Shown: one piece after another, positions 8,865 through 19,182 of the stretch
Position numbering within the stretch: position 1 is the first letter of the stretch
Layout: every line of letters starts with the position of its first letter
The notes under the pieces: generated by a model
Databases searched by the model: none
What the model was told of the DNA's origin: nothing
Seen by the model: the letters and a program-made list of their open reading frames with translations, nothing else
Source of the DNA: an uncultured Pelagibacteraceae bacterium
GTDB lineage: Bacteria; Pseudomonadota; Alphaproteobacteria; Pelagibacterales; Pelagibacteraceae
Length of the DNA stretch: 64,000 nt
Direction of reading: 5' to 3'
Assembly (NCBI GenBank): GCA_902578265.1
Contig: CACHCA010000005.1
Span: 1-64,000, forward strand
Program-made: the position numbers and the translations under genes

Positions 8865-10321
8865 TTTAGAGCATTAATTAAAGCTTTTGCTTTATTTACA
8901 GTTTCCTCATATTCTTTTAAAGGTTTACTATCAGCAACAATTCCAGCGCCAGCTTGAACATAAAATTTATTTTTTTTAGCAACAGCCGTTCTTAAAGCTA
9001 TACATGTATCAAATTCTCCGTTAGCCGAAAAATAACCAATTCCACCAGCATAAACCTTTCTCTTAGTTGTTTCTAATTCGTCGATTATTTCCATAGCTCT
9101 AATTTTTGGGGCTCCTGAAACAGTTCCTGCAGGGAAACCAGCTAGAAGTGATTTAAACTTAGAAAATTTATTATTATACTCACCGATTACGTTTGATACT
9201 ATGTGCATTACATGAGAATATCTCTCAATAATAAAGCTTTCAGTAACTCTTACTGTATTAATCTTTGAAACTTTACCAGCATCATTTCTTCCTAAATCTA
9301 ATAACATTAAGTGCTCTGAAAGTTCCTTTTTATCATTAAGTAGATCTTTTTCATAAAAACGATCCTCTTTCAAAGTTTTGCCTCTTGGTCTTGTTCCAGC
9401 GATAGGTCTTACAGTAATTTTATTATCCCTTAGTCTCACTAATATTTCAGGGCTTGCACCAATAATTTGAAAGTCACTAAAATTGAAATAAAACATGAAA
9501 GGCGATGGGTTAGTCACTCTAAGTTTTTTATAAATATCAATTGGTTTTTTTGATAATTTAGCTTCAAATCTTTGACTTAAAACTACCTGAAATATATCTC
9601 CAACTTTTATATATTTTTTTGCTTTATCAACCATTCGTAAAAATCTATTTTTTGAGGTATTCGATTTAACTTTAATATTTTTTGATTTTGATTGTGGCTT
9701 ATTACTTATATTCTTAATCGATGATTGAATTAGTAATCTAAAAAGATCTGACCTTACCTCATCATATTTTTTTTGATAATCTTTAATTTTTTCGTCCTTA
9801 AAGATATTTCTAATATAAAAAATCTCTTTTTTTAAATTATCGTGAATAACAAGTGTTCTTGGTCGTAGAAGTCTTACATCAGGAATATTTAGATCATCCT
9901 TACAATTATTGGGGATTTTCTCTATATATCTTATAGAGTCATATGAGAAATATCCTGAAATTAAAGAACAAAGTTTTGGTAAATTTTTGGGAGTTTCAAA
10001 TTTAAATTCTTCAATAATTTTCTCAATCAAATTTTCAGGTTTATATTTAAGTTTAATTTTCTTTTCATTTTGAATTAAATAAGAAATTCTATTTCTGAAT
10101 TCCCATATCTTGTCAGGATTTTTACCAAATATAGTGTATCTTCCTTTGATTTTTCCTTTCTCTACCGACTCAAATATAAAGCTATTTTTTTCACTTAAAA
10201 AATTATCTATTAAATTTAAAATTTCCTCATCATTTTGAATTTTTTTTGAAGTATATATGATTTGATTTTTATTGCTTCTATGTCGAAACTTAAAATCTTT
10301 GAAGCTTCGATTTATGTTCAT
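8861..10321 (-). CDS. trpE: anthranilate synthase component I
   Basis: TrpE makes anthranilate from chorismate and ammonia and commits chorismate to tryptophan. Visible motifs are FESVEKGKIKGRYT (the ES stretch that binds feedback tryptophan), FQVVLSQRF, GASPEILVR, PIAGTRPRG, EHLMLLDLGRNDAGKV, GAPKIRAMEIIDELE and YAGGIGYFSANG. The 486-residue length is normal. The conserved ES site suggests that tryptophan inhibition is retained. Its ATG overlaps the stop of the PpiD-like gene by four bases, and no leader peptide or attenuator is visible at its start. Confidence 0.95.
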   Translation of the reverse strand: MNINRSFKDFKFRHRSNKNQIIYTSKKIQNDEEILNLIDNFLSEKNSFIFESVEKGKIKGRYTIFGKNPDKIWEFRNRISYLIQNEKKIKLKYKPENLIEKIIEEFKFETPKNLPKLCSLISGYFSYDSIRYIEKIPNNCKDDLNIPDVRLLRPRTLVIHDNLKKEIFYIRNIFKDEKIKDYQKKYDEVRSDLFRLLIQSSIKNISNKPQSKSKNIKVKSNTSKNRFLRMVDKAKKYIKVGDIFQVVLSQRFEAKLSKKPIDIYKKLRVTNPSPFMFYFNFSDFQIIGASPEILVRLRDNKITVRPIAGTRPRGKTLKEDRFYEKDLLNDKKELSEHLMLLDLGRNDAGKVSKINTVRVTESFIIERYSHVMHIVSNVIGEYNNKFSKFKSLLAGFPAGTVSGAPKIRAMEIIDELETTKRKVYAGGIGYFSANGEFDTCIALRTAVAKKNKFYVQAGAGIVADSKPLKEYEETVNKAKALINALK

Positions 10322-11733
10322 TGAAAGAAATTTTTAACTCGTTCTATTGTTTTTTGATTCAAAGTAACATCATATCTGCTGTTGAGATATAAATCATATG
10401 ATTTTAACATATTATTTTTTAAATTAGAATTTTGTTTAATCTCATATTCTTTTTTTTTATCATTATTTTCAATTGTCGCATTTTGAAAGTTCTTTATTTT
10501 AGCCAAATAAATGTTACTCATCTCGTCATTTATAAGAGTAAATGAATTTACAGGTAATGAGTAAAGAAGTTCCACAGCTTTAATATCAAATTTTTTATTA
10601 TCTTTTATAGAATTTAGTAATAAATTTTCGATTTTATTGCCTCCCATTTCTACAAAGTTCGTATTATTGAAATTTTTTTTATCAATTTTTTCTATTAAAT
10701 CTCTATTATATTCATACTTATTCTTTTCATACATTAGTCCCAAGACCTCTTCCCTAATGACTGGATCATCTAAATTTGGTGAGCGTTGCTCTGATTTTAC
10801 TATTTTGTAAAGAATGTAATCATCTTTAAATTCGATGATATCAAACTTATTATTTCTAGCTTCAAATATTTTTTTTTCTAAATCGTTTTTGTCGTAAGTA
10901 AATCTAAAATCTTTGATTTTTTTTGACTTTAAATCAAAGTTTGTAACAATAGACTCAAAAGGAAGTTCATTTAAAATATCAATCTCTATTTGGTCAATTT
11001 TATCAAAAAAAGCTTGATTAAATTCATCTACCCCAACTAAATTTTTAGGATTAATTATGGAATAATTAAAATCAATATATTCCACTTTTAAATCATTCTT
11101 ATTATTCTCTAAGAATTTTTTTATATCGTTATCTGTAAAGCTATCTTTTTTTTTATAGAATTCATTTAAATTTATATAATCTAACTCTAATTTTCTATTT
11201 TCCTCTTCATAAAGTTTATTTACTAAAAATTTTGGAGAAACAGTCCCAGCGCCTACAAAACTAAATAAGTTTTTTTGTAATTCACGGTTTTTTAAACGAA
11301 ATTCAAATTGAGGTGCTGATTGATTATTTTCAAGTAAAAATTTTTCATACTTAAGTCTTTGAAAATTTTCCTGCTCGTCTAAAAAATTTTTATTTTTTTT
11401 TATTAGTTTAAGCAGTGTTTCTTTTGAAATAATTAAATCGTATTTCTCAATTTCTAATTCTAAAATTTTAGTTGAAATCAAACCAGATAATAATTCTTCA
11501 ATAATATTATCACTCAAGTTTTCTCTTATTGTATCTGTAGGAATTCCAGAGTTATTTAAATAATCAATAAATTCTTCTGTAGACACATTAGACTGATTTA
11601 TTTTTACAATTGTATTTGTGTTTCCACTACTGAACATACTTCCCATTCCCCAAAAAACGAAAGGGATAATCATTATAAAAACAAATACCCCTGCTAGCTT
11701 AGTTTTTGCGAAATTTCTAAAACTTCCAATCAT
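10318..11733 (-). CDS. PpiD/SurA-type peptidyl-prolyl isomerase, membrane anchored
   Basis: The protein starts with a single membrane anchor (about residues 12-30, AGVFVFIMIIPFVFWGMGSM) followed by a long periplasmic part. The INQSNVSTEEFIDYLNNSG segment is the usual start of the SurA_N/PpiD chaperone domain. The parvulin domain is poorly conserved, so catalytic activity is uncertain; PpiD of E. coli is likewise a weak isomerase. At 471 residues it is shorter than E. coli PpiD (about 620). It is the first gene of the trpEGDC transcription unit, an arrangement whose functional meaning is unclear, and it is divergent from tpiA across 56 bases. Confidence 0.82.
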   Translation of the reverse strand: MIGSFRNFAKTKLAGVFVFIMIIPFVFWGMGSMFSSGNTNTIVKINQSNVSTEEFIDYLNNSGIPTDTIRENLSDNIIEELLSGLISTKILELEIEKYDLIISKETLLKLIKKNKNFLDEQENFQRLKYEKFLLENNQSAPQFEFRLKNRELQKNLFSFVGAGTVSPKFLVNKLYEEENRKLELDYINLNEFYKKKDSFTDNDIKKFLENNKNDLKVEYIDFNYSIINPKNLVGVDEFNQAFFDKIDQIEIDILNELPFESIVTNFDLKSKKIKDFRFTYDKNDLEKKIFEARNNKFDIIEFKDDYILYKIVKSEQRSPNLDDPVIREEVLGLMYEKNKYEYNRDLIEKIDKKNFNNTNFVEMGGNKIENLLLNSIKDNKKFDIKAVELLYSLPVNSFTLINDEMSNIYLAKIKNFQNATIENNDKKKEYEIKQNSNLKNNMLKSYDLYLNSRYDVTLNQKTIERVKNFFQ

Positions 11734-11789
11734 AATTATATAAATTTATTGATCTATAAAAAGCAAACCTATAGATTAAATTTAAGTGG

Positions 11790-12527
11790 ATGACAAATAA
11801 ATATATGTATTTTATTGCAAATTGGAAAATGTTCGGTGGTTTGGGTACATTAAATTCAGTAAATAAAGTAATAAAATTTTTAAAAACTTTTAAAAAATCA
11901 AAAAAAATAAAAATAATTTACTGCCCACCAAATACTTTAATAAATTTAATGTCGGAAAAATTTATTAAAACCAGTGTTGAAGTAGGTGCTCAAAATTGCC
12001 ATGAGAGTATGAGTTACGTTCCTTTAACTGGATCAGTTAATCCATCAATGCTAAAAAGTGTAGGGGCTAAATATGTTATAATTGGTCATTCAGAAAATCG
12101 ACAATCAGGAGAAACAGATAAATTAATTAATTTAAAAGTTAAAGCGGCTATTAAGGTTGGTTTAAAAGTGATATTTTGTATTGGTGAAACTTTAAGTCAG
12201 AAAAGAAAAAAAATTACAAAAAAGATATTATCAAAACAAATTAAACTGGGTTTAAATAAAGTTCAAAGGACCAAAAATGTAATAATTGCATATGAACCAG
12301 TCTGGTCAATAGGAACAGGTGTTATCCCAAAATCTAGAGAATTGTTAAAGACAATTGATTTTATAAAAGATAAAGTTGGGAATAATAAAATTTTATATGG
12401 TGGATCCGTAAATCCAAAAAATATTCTTGAGTTAAAATTAATCAGAAATATAGATGGATTTCTAATTGGTGGAGCCTCTCAAGAAGCGAAAAAATTCATT
12501 GATATAATTAAAAAAACATATAATTAA
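11790..12527 (+). CDS. tpiA: triosephosphate isomerase
   Basis: This enzyme interconverts dihydroxyacetone phosphate and glyceraldehyde 3-phosphate. The catalytic lysine is in FIANWKM, the histidine in IIGHSENR, and the glutamate in AYEPVWSIGTG; the phosphate loop LYGGSVNP and the late FLIGGAS are present. At 245 residues it is full length. A second ATG five codons in (before YFIANWKM) is possible, but the first is kept. It is followed by secG after six bases. Confidence 0.96.
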   Translation: MTNKYMYFIANWKMFGGLGTLNSVNKVIKFLKTFKKSKKIKIIYCPPNTLINLMSEKFIKTSVEVGAQNCHESMSYVPLTGSVNPSMLKSVGAKYVIIGHSENRQSGETDKLINLKVKAAIKVGLKVIFCIGETLSQKRKKITKKILSKQIKLGLNKVQRTKNVIIAYEPVWSIGTGVIPKSRELLKTIDFIKDKVGNNKILYGGSVNPKNILELKLIRNIDGFLIGGASQEAKKFIDIIKKTYN

Positions 12528-12533
12528 GCCTTC

Positions 12534-12827
12534 ATGGAAAATATATTGCTAGTGCTTAATATTATTTTGGCATTGATTTTAGTTTTATTGGTTTTAATGC
12601 AAAAATCTGAGGGAGGTGCTTTGGGAATTGGAGTTTCTCAGGAAAATTTGATGTTTTCAAAAACAGCGGGAAATTTTATGACCAAAGCTACTGGTATTGT
12701 AGCAACCTTGTTTATTATATGTAGTTTAGCACTTACAATTGTCTCTAGAGGTGATTTGACACCATCTAACTCAGTTTTGGATCAAGTTGAGGAAGATACG
12801 CCAGCAATTCCAGAAAATAATAATTAA
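12534..12827 (+). CDS. secG: preprotein translocase subunit SecG
   Basis: SecG is the small accessory subunit of the SecYEG translocon. The 97-residue protein has two membrane helices (about 4-22 and 55-72) joined by the conserved loop MQKSEGGALGIGVSQ. An acidic tail (EEDTPAIPENNN) ends it. The place between tpiA and pyrG is a common alphaproteobacterial order. Confidence 0.93.
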   Translation: MENILLVLNIILALILVLLVLMQKSEGGALGIGVSQENLMFSKTAGNFMTKATGIVATLFIICSLALTIVSRGDLTPSNSVLDQVEEDTPAIPENNN

Positions 12828-12867
12828 TACTTTTCAATTACTTTTTTATTAGTTATAAGATACTTCC

Positions 12868-14484
12868 ATGGCGCGATATATATTTGTCACGGGCGGCGTG
12901 GTTTCATCTTTAGGAAAAGGACTTTCATCAGCTTCACTCGCATATTTGTTAAAATCACAAGGATACAAAGTCAGATTAAGAAAAATGGATCCATATTTAA
13001 ACGTGGACCCTGGAACAATGAGTCCATTTCAACATGGAGAAGTTTTTGTAACTGATGATGGTGCAGAAACTGATTTAGATTTAGGTCACTATGAAAGATT
13101 TACAAATATATCATCAAAACAATCAGATAATATTACTACTGGGCGCATTTATAGTGATGTAATTAAAAGAGAGAGAAAAGGAGGATATCTTGGAAAAACT
13201 GTTCAAGTTATACCTCATATTACAAATCGAATTAAAGAATTTATTAAAAAAGATATTACGAATGAGGATTTTGTAATATGTGAAATTGGAGGGACTGTAG
13301 GTGATATCGAGAGCTTGCCATTTGTAGAAGCAATAAGACAATTTTCAAATGAACATGGTAAGTCTAAAACATTATTTATTCATTTAACTTTTGTCCCTTT
13401 TTTGAAATCATCAGATGAAATCAAAACAAAACCAACTCAACATTCAGTAAAAGAACTTAGAAGTATTGGTATACAACCTGATATTATTATTTGTAGATCT
13501 CAACAATCTATACCATTAGATCAAAGAAAAAAAATATCTTTGTTTTGCAATGTGCCAATTGAAAATGTAATTGAGACAGTAGATGTAAGAACAATTTATG
13601 AAGCACCCATAAGTTTTTATAACCAAAAACTTGATAAACAGGTTTTAAAATATTTTAAACTCAAATCTAAAAAAAGAGCTAATTTAAATCCATGGAAAAA
13701 AATAACTAAAATCGTTTTAAATACTAAAAAATCTGTAAATATTGCAATAATTGGAAAATACGTAAATTTGAAAGATGCATATAAATCTTTGGATGAAGCT
13801 TTGGTACATGGTGGTATTGCAAATAAAGTGAAAGTTAATTTAATAAGGATTGAATCTGATTATCTAAAGAATAGTGAGATCAAAAAGAAACTAAAGAATG
13901 CTTCAGGATTATTGATACCAGGTGGTTTTGGCAAAAGAGGAACAGAGGGAAAAATTTCTGCCATTAAATACGCTAGAGAAAATAAGATTCCATTTTTAGG
14001 TATTTGTTTTGGAATGCAAATGGCAATCATTGAATTTGCGAGAAATAAATTAAATATCAAAAAAGCAGGATCAAGTGAATTAGATAAAAAATGCTATCCA
14101 GTTATAGGTTTAATAAATGAATGGGATAAAAATGGCAAAATAATTAAAGGCACAGATCAAAATCTAGGTGGAACAATGAGATTAGGCTTATACGAGGCTA
14201 AATTGAGAAATAATTCTGCCATAAATAAAGTCTATAAATCTAGATCTATAAAAGAGAGACATAGACACAGGTATGAAGTTAATAACAGTCTTAAAGATCA
14301 ATTTGAAAATAAAGGATTAATTTTTTCGGGAATGTCACCAGATAATAAACTACCAGAAATAATTGAGTTAAAAAATCATCCATGGTTTATAGGAGTTCAA
14401 TTTCATCCTGAATTTAAATCTAGACCTTTAGCTCCTCATCCTTTATTCTCATCTTTTATTAAGGCATCAAAAAATCATAAATGA
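12868..14484 (+). CDS. pyrG: CTP synthase
   Basis: PyrG aminates UTP to CTP using glutamine. The N-terminal synthetase domain opens with [13 protein letters not shown] (ATP site) and contains the [19 protein letters not shown] signature. The C-terminal glutaminase domain has the cysteine nucleophile in LGICFGMQ and the histidine-glutamate pair in [12 protein letters not shown]. At 538 residues it is full length. Its stop overlaps the kdsA start by four bases. The 40 bases upstream show no attenuator. Confidence 0.97.
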   Translation: MARYIFVTGGVVSSLGKGLSSASLAYLLKSQGYKVRLRKMDPYLNVDPGTMSPFQHGEVFVTDDGAETDLDLGHYERFTNISSKQSDNITTGRIYSDVIKRERKGGYLGKTVQVIPHITNRIKEFIKKDITNEDFVICEIGGTVGDIESLPFVEAIRQFSNEHGKSKTLFIHLTFVPFLKSSDEIKTKPTQHSVKELRSIGIQPDIIICRSQQSIPLDQRKKISLFCNVPIENVIETVDVRTIYEAPISFYNQKLDKQVLKYFKLKSKKRANLNPWKKITKIVLNTKKSVNIAIIGKYVNLKDAYKSLDEALVHGGIANKVKVNLIRIESDYLKNSEIKKKLKNASGLLIPGGFGKRGTEGKISAIKYARENKIPFLGICFGMQMAIIEFARNKLNIKKAGSSELDKKCYPVIGLINEWDKNGKIIKGTDQNLGGTMRLGLYEAKLRNNSAINKVYKSRSIKERHRHRYEVNNSLKDQFENKGLIFSGMSPDNKLPEIIELKNHPWFIGVQFHPEFKSRPLAPHPLFSSFIKASKNHK

Positions 14485-15305
14485 GCAACATTAAGGTCAA
14501 CTGTAATAAAATAGAGATTTCAAACGATAGTAAAATATGTATTATCGCCGGTCCTTGTCAGCTTGAAACTGAACAACACGCTATGGATATGGCTGGTAAA
14601 ATCCAAGAAATTACTAAGAAATTTGGTGTTGGATTTATTTACAAGACATCTTTTGATAAGGCAAATAGAACAAGTCTAAAAGGTAAACGAGGTGCTGGAC
14701 TTAATGCATCACTTCCTGTTTTTGATAAAATTAAAAAAGAACTTAACATACCAATTCTAACAGATATTCATAACATCGAACAATGTTCTATTGTTGCAAA
14801 TCATGTTGATGTTTTGCAAATTCCTGCTTTTTTATGTCGTCAAACAGATTTATTAGTAGCTGCAGCTAAAACAAATAAAATAATAAATGTAAAAAAAGGT
14901 CAGTTTTTAGCACCTTGGGACATGGTAAACGTAACAAAAAAAATTTCAGAGTCAGGTAATAAAAATATTTTAGTAACTGAAAGAGGAGCCAGTTTTGGTT
15001 ACAATACTTTGGTCTCGGATATGAGAGCATTACCTATCATGGCAAAAAATGGTTATCCAGTTATTTTTGATGCTACTCACTCAGTTCAACAACCTGGAGG
15101 TCTTGGTGAAAAAAGTGGAGGCCAAAGAGAGTTTGTTGAACATTTAGCTAGAGCAGCTGTTGCTGTAGGTGTTGCAGGAGTTTTTATTGAGACTCATCAA
15201 GATCCTGATAATGCACCATCAGATGGTCCTAATATGATTCCATTAGATAAGTTGGAAAGTCTATTAAAACAATTAACTGATATAGATAATTTAATTAAAA
15301 ATTAA
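14481..15305 (+). CDS. kdsA: 3-deoxy-8-phosphooctulonate synthase (KDO8P synthase)
   Basis: KdsA condenses phosphoenolpyruvate with arabinose 5-phosphate to make KDO 8-phosphate for the lipopolysaccharide core. The IAGPCQLE segment carries a cysteine where metal-dependent family members bind their metal; E. coli has asparagine there, so this is probably the metal-dependent class (inference). [23 protein letters not shown] and [18 protein letters not shown] are further signatures. It sits directly before eno, the source of phosphoenolpyruvate. Confidence 0.95.
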   Translation: MSNIKVNCNKIEISNDSKICIIAGPCQLETEQHAMDMAGKIQEITKKFGVGFIYKTSFDKANRTSLKGKRGAGLNASLPVFDKIKKELNIPILTDIHNIEQCSIVANHVDVLQIPAFLCRQTDLLVAAAKTNKIINVKKGQFLAPWDMVNVTKKISESGNKNILVTERGASFGYNTLVSDMRALPIMAKNGYPVIFDATHSVQQPGGLGEKSGGQREFVEHLARAAVAVGVAGVFIETHQDPDNAPSDGPNMIPLDKLESLLKQLTDIDNLIKN

Positions 15306-16562
15306 GTGAGTAAAATTATAAAAGTAAAAGCCCGTCAAGTGTTTGATAGCAGAGGCAATCCAACAATTGAAGCTGAAGTTTTTATAAAAAATAATAGCGC
15401 TATTGCTATTTGCCCTTCAGGAGCGTCAACTGGCACTTACGAGGCTTTTGAAAAAAGAGATAAGAATAACCAGAGATATTTAGGAAAAAGTGTTCTTAAA
15501 GCAGTAAATCTTGTTAATTCAAAAATTTCAAAAAAATTAAAAGGACAAAATATCCATAATCAAGAGAGAATAGATACATTAATGATTAATTTAGATGGAA
15601 CAAGACAAAAAACAAAACTAGGTGCTAATTCTATATTAGCAGTATCTATAGCAGCAAAAAAACTTTCAGCAAAAGTTAGAAAATTACCTTTATACAAAAC
15701 ATTTTTAATAAAAAATAATTATAAGTTACCATACCCTTTAATGAATATAATTAACGGTGGTGCTCATGCTAATAATGGTTTGAGAATTCAAGAATTTATG
15801 ATCAGACCAGACCGTGCGAGAAATTTTTCAGATGCGATGAGAATATGTTTCTTGGTAATTAAGAATTTAAGTAAACTTATTAAGATTAAAGGTTTATCAA
15901 CTTCAGTTGGAGATGAGGGAGGATTTGCTCCTATGATCAATAATAATAAACAAGCATTGGATTTAATTGTTTCAGCAATTCAAAAGTCAGGATTTATTAA
16001 TGGCAAGGATGTATCTATTTGTTTAGATGTGGCGGCAAATGAGCTGTATAAAAAAAATAGATATTCTATTCATTCTAAGAGCTTCATCTCTGTAAAAAAA
16101 TCTATTGATGAATATATAAAGTTAATTAAAAAATATAAAATTAAATCTATCGAGGATCCTTTTGCAGAGGATGATTGGGTAGCCTGGAATAGATTAATGA
16201 AATCAATAAATAAAGTTCAGATTGTTGGTGATGATCTTTATGTTACGAATCTCGAGAGACTTAAAAAGGGTTTCTTAAATATCTCTTCAAATGCAATTTT
16301 AATTAAATTAAACCAAATAGGTACAGTTACTGAAACATTAGATGTAATTAAGTTTGCACAAATTATAGGTTTTAAAACAATCATTTCACACAGATCCGGT
16401 GATAGTGAAGATACATTTATTGCTGATTTAGCTGTAGGTACCAATTCAAATCAAATTAAAACGGGTTCTTTAGCAAGATCAGAAAGGGTTGCAAAATATA
16501 ATCAATTACTTCGTATAGAAGAAGAACTTGGAAAAAAAGCTAGAATGAATAAAATTCATTAA
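15306..16562 (+). CDS. eno: enolase
   Basis: Enolase interconverts 2-phosphoglycerate and phosphoenolpyruvate. The start is GTG, immediately after the kdsA stop, and leads into KARQVFDSRGNPTIEAEV. The SGASTGTYEAFEKRD loop, the metal ligands in CLDVAANE and SIEDPFAEDDW, the catalytic lysine in LIKLNQIGT and the SHRSGDSEDTFIADLAVG segment are all visible. At 418 residues it is full length. ftsB starts at its last base. Confidence 0.96.
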   Translation: MSKIIKVKARQVFDSRGNPTIEAEVFIKNNSAIAICPSGASTGTYEAFEKRDKNNQRYLGKSVLKAVNLVNSKISKKLKGQNIHNQERIDTLMINLDGTRQKTKLGANSILAVSIAAKKLSAKVRKLPLYKTFLIKNNYKLPYPLMNIINGGAHANNGLRIQEFMIRPDRARNFSDAMRICFLVIKNLSKLIKIKGLSTSVGDEGGFAPMINNNKQALDLIVSAIQKSGFINGKDVSICLDVAANELYKKNRYSIHSKSFISVKKSIDEYIKLIKKYKIKSIEDPFAEDDWVAWNRLMKSINKVQIVGDDLYVTNLERLKKGFLNISSNAILIKLNQIGTVTETLDVIKFAQIIGFKTIISHRSGDSEDTFIADLAVGTNSNQIKTGSLARSERVAKYNQLLRIEEELGKKARMNKIH

Positions 16563-16867
16563 TGCTTCAAAGATTAAAAAAAAATTATCTTTTATTAATA
16601 TCATTTTTTTTAATAATTTATTTTTTCTTTAATTTTTTATCTGGAGAAAGAGGATTAATTTCTTATTTAGAAAAAAAACAAATTTTAAGGGAATTAAAAA
16701 TCAAAGAATCATCATTATTTAATCAAATAAATGACTTGGATTTTAAAAATTCGTTATTAAGTGACAATCTAGATCTTGATTATATTGAAACATTGATTAG
16801 AGAAAGATTTTTATTTGGTAAAAAAAACGAAAAAATTTATATTATAAAAAATGACACAAAAAATTAG
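16562..16867 (+). CDS. ftsB: septum formation initiator FtsB/DivIC family
   Basis: FtsB-type proteins form a small complex with FtsL and FtsQ at the division septum. This 101-residue protein has one N-terminal membrane helix (about 9-24) and then a short coiled coil ([20 protein letters not shown]), followed by the family's ending around [17 protein letters not shown]. The place after eno is the classical ftsB position. It shares one base with eno and overlaps lipA by 17 bases. Confidence 0.82.
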   Translation: MLQRLKKNYLLLISFFLIIYFFFNFLSGERGLISYLEKKQILRELKIKESSLFNQINDLDFKNSLLSDNLDLDYIETLIRERFLFGKKNEKIYIIKNDTKN

Positions 16868-17783
16868 ACCCAGACATCCTGAGAAAGTAAATAATCCAAT
16901 TAATCCTATTAAAAAAAAACCTGTCTGGATTAGATCAAAACTAAATAATAGTAGGGAATTTTTTTTAACAAAAACAATTGTTAATAAAAATAATCTTGTA
17001 ACGGTTTGTCAGGAAGCAAACTGTCCTAATATTACTGAGTGTTGGAGTAAAAGACACGCAACTTTTATGATAATGGGTGATACGTGTACAAGAGCTTGTG
17101 CTTTTTGTGATGTAAAAACTGGAAAACCAGATAAATTAGACAAACTTGAACCGATTAAGATTTCACAAGCTGTTAAGAAACTAGATTTAAAACATGTTGT
17201 GATTACCTCAGTTGATAGAGATGACTTAGATGATGGTGGATCAAATCATTTTTATGAGGTAATAAAACAAACAAGAAAAACTAATCCTAATACAACTATA
17301 GAAGTTTTAACACCTGACTTTTTAAGAAAAGGTGATGCTTATAAAAAGGTATTAGAAGCTAATCCGGATGTTTTTAATCATAATATTGAAACTGTGCCCA
17401 GTCTTTATTTGAAAGTTAGACCCGGCTCAAGATATTTTGCATCTCTTGAACTTTTAAAAAATGCAAAAATGAATAATAAAAAAGTTTTTACTAAATCTGG
17501 AATAATGGTTGGTTTAGGTGAAACAAGAGATGAAATTTTGCAAGTAATGGATGATTTGAAATCTGCTGATGTAGATTTTTTAACAATTGGACAATATTTA
17601 CAACCATCTGTGAAACATTTTCCACTGGATAGATATTATACACCTGAGGAGTTTAAAGAATTAGGTGATATCGCAAAGGCAAAAGGATTTTTATTAGTTT
17701 CCTCGTCTCCTTTAACAAGATCTTCATATCATGCAGATGAAGACTTTGCAAAACTTCAACAAAATAGATTAAACAGTCATTAA
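16851..17783 (+). CDS. lipA: lipoyl synthase
   Basis: LipA is a radical SAM enzyme that inserts two sulfurs into octanoyl groups bound to E2 and GcvH proteins. Both iron-sulfur sites are clear: the auxiliary cluster [12 protein letters not shown] and the radical [11 protein letters not shown]. The C-terminal [13 protein letters not shown] contains the conserved RSSYHA ligand segment. At 310 residues it is full length. It overlaps ftsB upstream and the RatA-like gene by one base downstream. Confidence 0.96.
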   Translation: MTQKIRPRHPEKVNNPINPIKKKPVWIRSKLNNSREFFLTKTIVNKNNLVTVCQEANCPNITECWSKRHATFMIMGDTCTRACAFCDVKTGKPDKLDKLEPIKISQAVKKLDLKHVVITSVDRDDLDDGGSNHFYEVIKQTRKTNPNTTIEVLTPDFLRKGDAYKKVLEANPDVFNHNIETVPSLYLKVRPGSRYFASLELLKNAKMNNKKVFTKSGIMVGLGETRDEILQVMDDLKSADVDFLTIGQYLQPSVKHFPLDRYYTPEEFKELGDIAKAKGFLLVSSSPLTRSSYHADEDFAKLQQNRLNSH

Positions 17784-18241
17784 TGCCAAAAGCTTCAGTT
17801 AAGCGATTAATTGAATGTAAAAAAAAGGATTTAATTGATTTAGTTTTGGATATTGAAAAATATCCAGAATTTGTTCCGTTTTGTTTTGATGCAAAAATAT
17901 ATGAAAATAGAAATGAAGGTGATTTAAAAAAAATAATTGCAGATTTAACAATAGGTAAAGGACCATTTAAAGATACTTATAAAAGCGATGTAGTTTATAA
18001 TAGAAAAGATGACTCAATATTTGTTAAGAATATAGATGGACCTTTGAATCATTTATCAAATAATTGGAATTTTGTTGATAAAGAAAATGGTATTACTGAA
18101 ATCACTTTTGATATCGATTTTGAAATCAAAAATAAATTCTTAAATTCTTTAATGATTGTATCTTTTCAATTTGGATTAGAGAAAATAGCTGATGCGTTTC
18201 AAAAAAGAGCAGAGCAGCTATTTAGCAGTCCTCAGAATTAA
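17783..18241 (+). CDS. Coq10/RatA-type START-domain protein
   Basis: A 152-residue single-domain protein with the polyketide-cyclase/START signature: DLVLDIEKYPEFVPFCFDAKI near the N terminus and a late FQFGLEKIADAFQKRAEQL helix. In mitochondria and alphaproteobacteria this family binds ubiquinone and aids its function; the E. coli relative was named RatA for a proposed ribosome effect. The place after lipA is usual in alphaproteobacteria. It starts with TAATG overlap on lipA and overlaps the convergent cinA domain gene by 24 bases. Confidence 0.85.
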   Translation: MPKASVKRLIECKKKDLIDLVLDIEKYPEFVPFCFDAKIYENRNEGDLKKIIADLTIGKGPFKDTYKSDVVYNRKDDSIFVKNIDGPLNHLSNNWNFVDKENGITEITFDIDFEIKNKFLNSLMIVSFQFGLEKIADAFQKRAEQLFSSPQN

Positions 18242-18679
18242 ATTTAAAGCTTTTTTTACAGTAGCTTTTTGTATTAAGGATCTTTTTTTACTATTAAAAA
18301 GGCACTTATTTATCTCGATTTTATTTCCTTTTTTAACTCCAATATAAACTAAGCCCACAGGTTTTTTTTTGGTGCCACCACTGGGTCCAGCGATACCTGT
18401 AATTGAAACATTTATATTGGCTTTTGAAATTTTAGATAAATTATTAACCATTGCATAACAACATTCATGACTCACAGCACCATATTTTTTGATAATTTTT
18501 TTATTTACTTTTAAAATCTTTATTTTTGCTTGATTAGAGTAGGTGATCAAACCTAGGTTGAATATTTTTGATGCACCACTAATTGAAGTGATAGCAGAGG
18601 CTAATAATCCTCCTGTACAGGACTCAGCAACTGATATTTTAATTTTTTTTCTAATTAATAGCTTGATTAATAATTTCAT
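18218..18679 (-). CDS. pncC: CinA C-terminal domain, nicotinamide-nucleotide amidohydrolase
   Basis: This family deamidates nicotinamide mononucleotide to nicotinate mononucleotide in pyridine nucleotide salvage. The signature VAESCTGGLLASAITSISGASK is near the N terminus and NVSITGIAGPSGGTKKKPVG near the end. It is the stand-alone C-terminal domain, without the competence-damage N-terminal part. An in-frame start 11 codons upstream exists, but the ATG at 18679 forms a TAATG overlap with the pgpA stop and begins the conserved region, so it is preferred (153 residues). Confidence 0.87.
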   Translation of the reverse strand: MKLLIKLLIRKKIKISVAESCTGGLLASAITSISGASKIFNLGLITYSNQAKIKILKVNKKIIKKYGAVSHECCYAMVNNLSKISKANINVSITGIAGPSGGTKKKPVGLVYIGVKKGNKIEINKCLFNSKKRSLIQKATVKKALNLILRTAK

Positions 18680-19182
18680 TACACAAAATAACTGCTTAAA
18701 ACCATAAAACAAATTAAAGATAAAACAACATAAATTCCTGCAATTACATCATCCATGATTACACCAAAACTATTTTTAAAGTTTTTATCAAAAAAATTTA
18801 CAGGAAATGGTTTCGCAACATCAAAAAATCTGAATAAGACAAAACAAATACTGTAAAAAATTAATGCTTCGTTAGGTGATTTTTCTGTGCCATGTGAAAT
18901 TTCATAAAGATAAATCGGTATTGATTGACCAATAAATTCATCGATAATTACTTCTTTGGGATCTTTGTTTTCATTATCTTTAATATGATGTGCTACAGCG
19001 GAAAAAGATAAAATGAAAATGATTAGTAACAATATTAATATTAAGTTTGAAGATAAATTAAATACGTGAAATAAAAGGTAAAGAATAATTACTGTAGCCA
19101 ATGATCCAAAAGTACCTGGAATTTTTGGAACTTTACCTAAACCTAACATTGTTACAAACAAAGTATTAATAGTTTTAATCAT
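18679..19182 (-). CDS. pgpA: phosphatidylglycerophosphatase A
   Basis: PgpA removes phosphate from phosphatidylglycerophosphate to give phosphatidylglycerol in the inner membrane. The GLGKVPKIPGTFGS opening, the KDPKEVIIDEFIGQ catalytic segment and the late FFDVAKPFPVNFFDK and GVIMDDVIAGIY motifs are all present, with several membrane helices. The 167-residue length is normal. It overlaps ispDF by eight bases and pncC by one. Confidence 0.93.
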   Translation of the reverse strand: MIKTINTLFVTMLGLGKVPKIPGTFGSLATVIILYLLFHVFNLSSNLILILLLIIFILSFSAVAHHIKDNENKDPKEVIIDEFIGQSIPIYLYEISHGTEKSPNEALIFYSICFVLFRFFDVAKPFPVNFFDKNFKNSFGVIMDDVIAGIYVVLSLICFMVLSSYFV

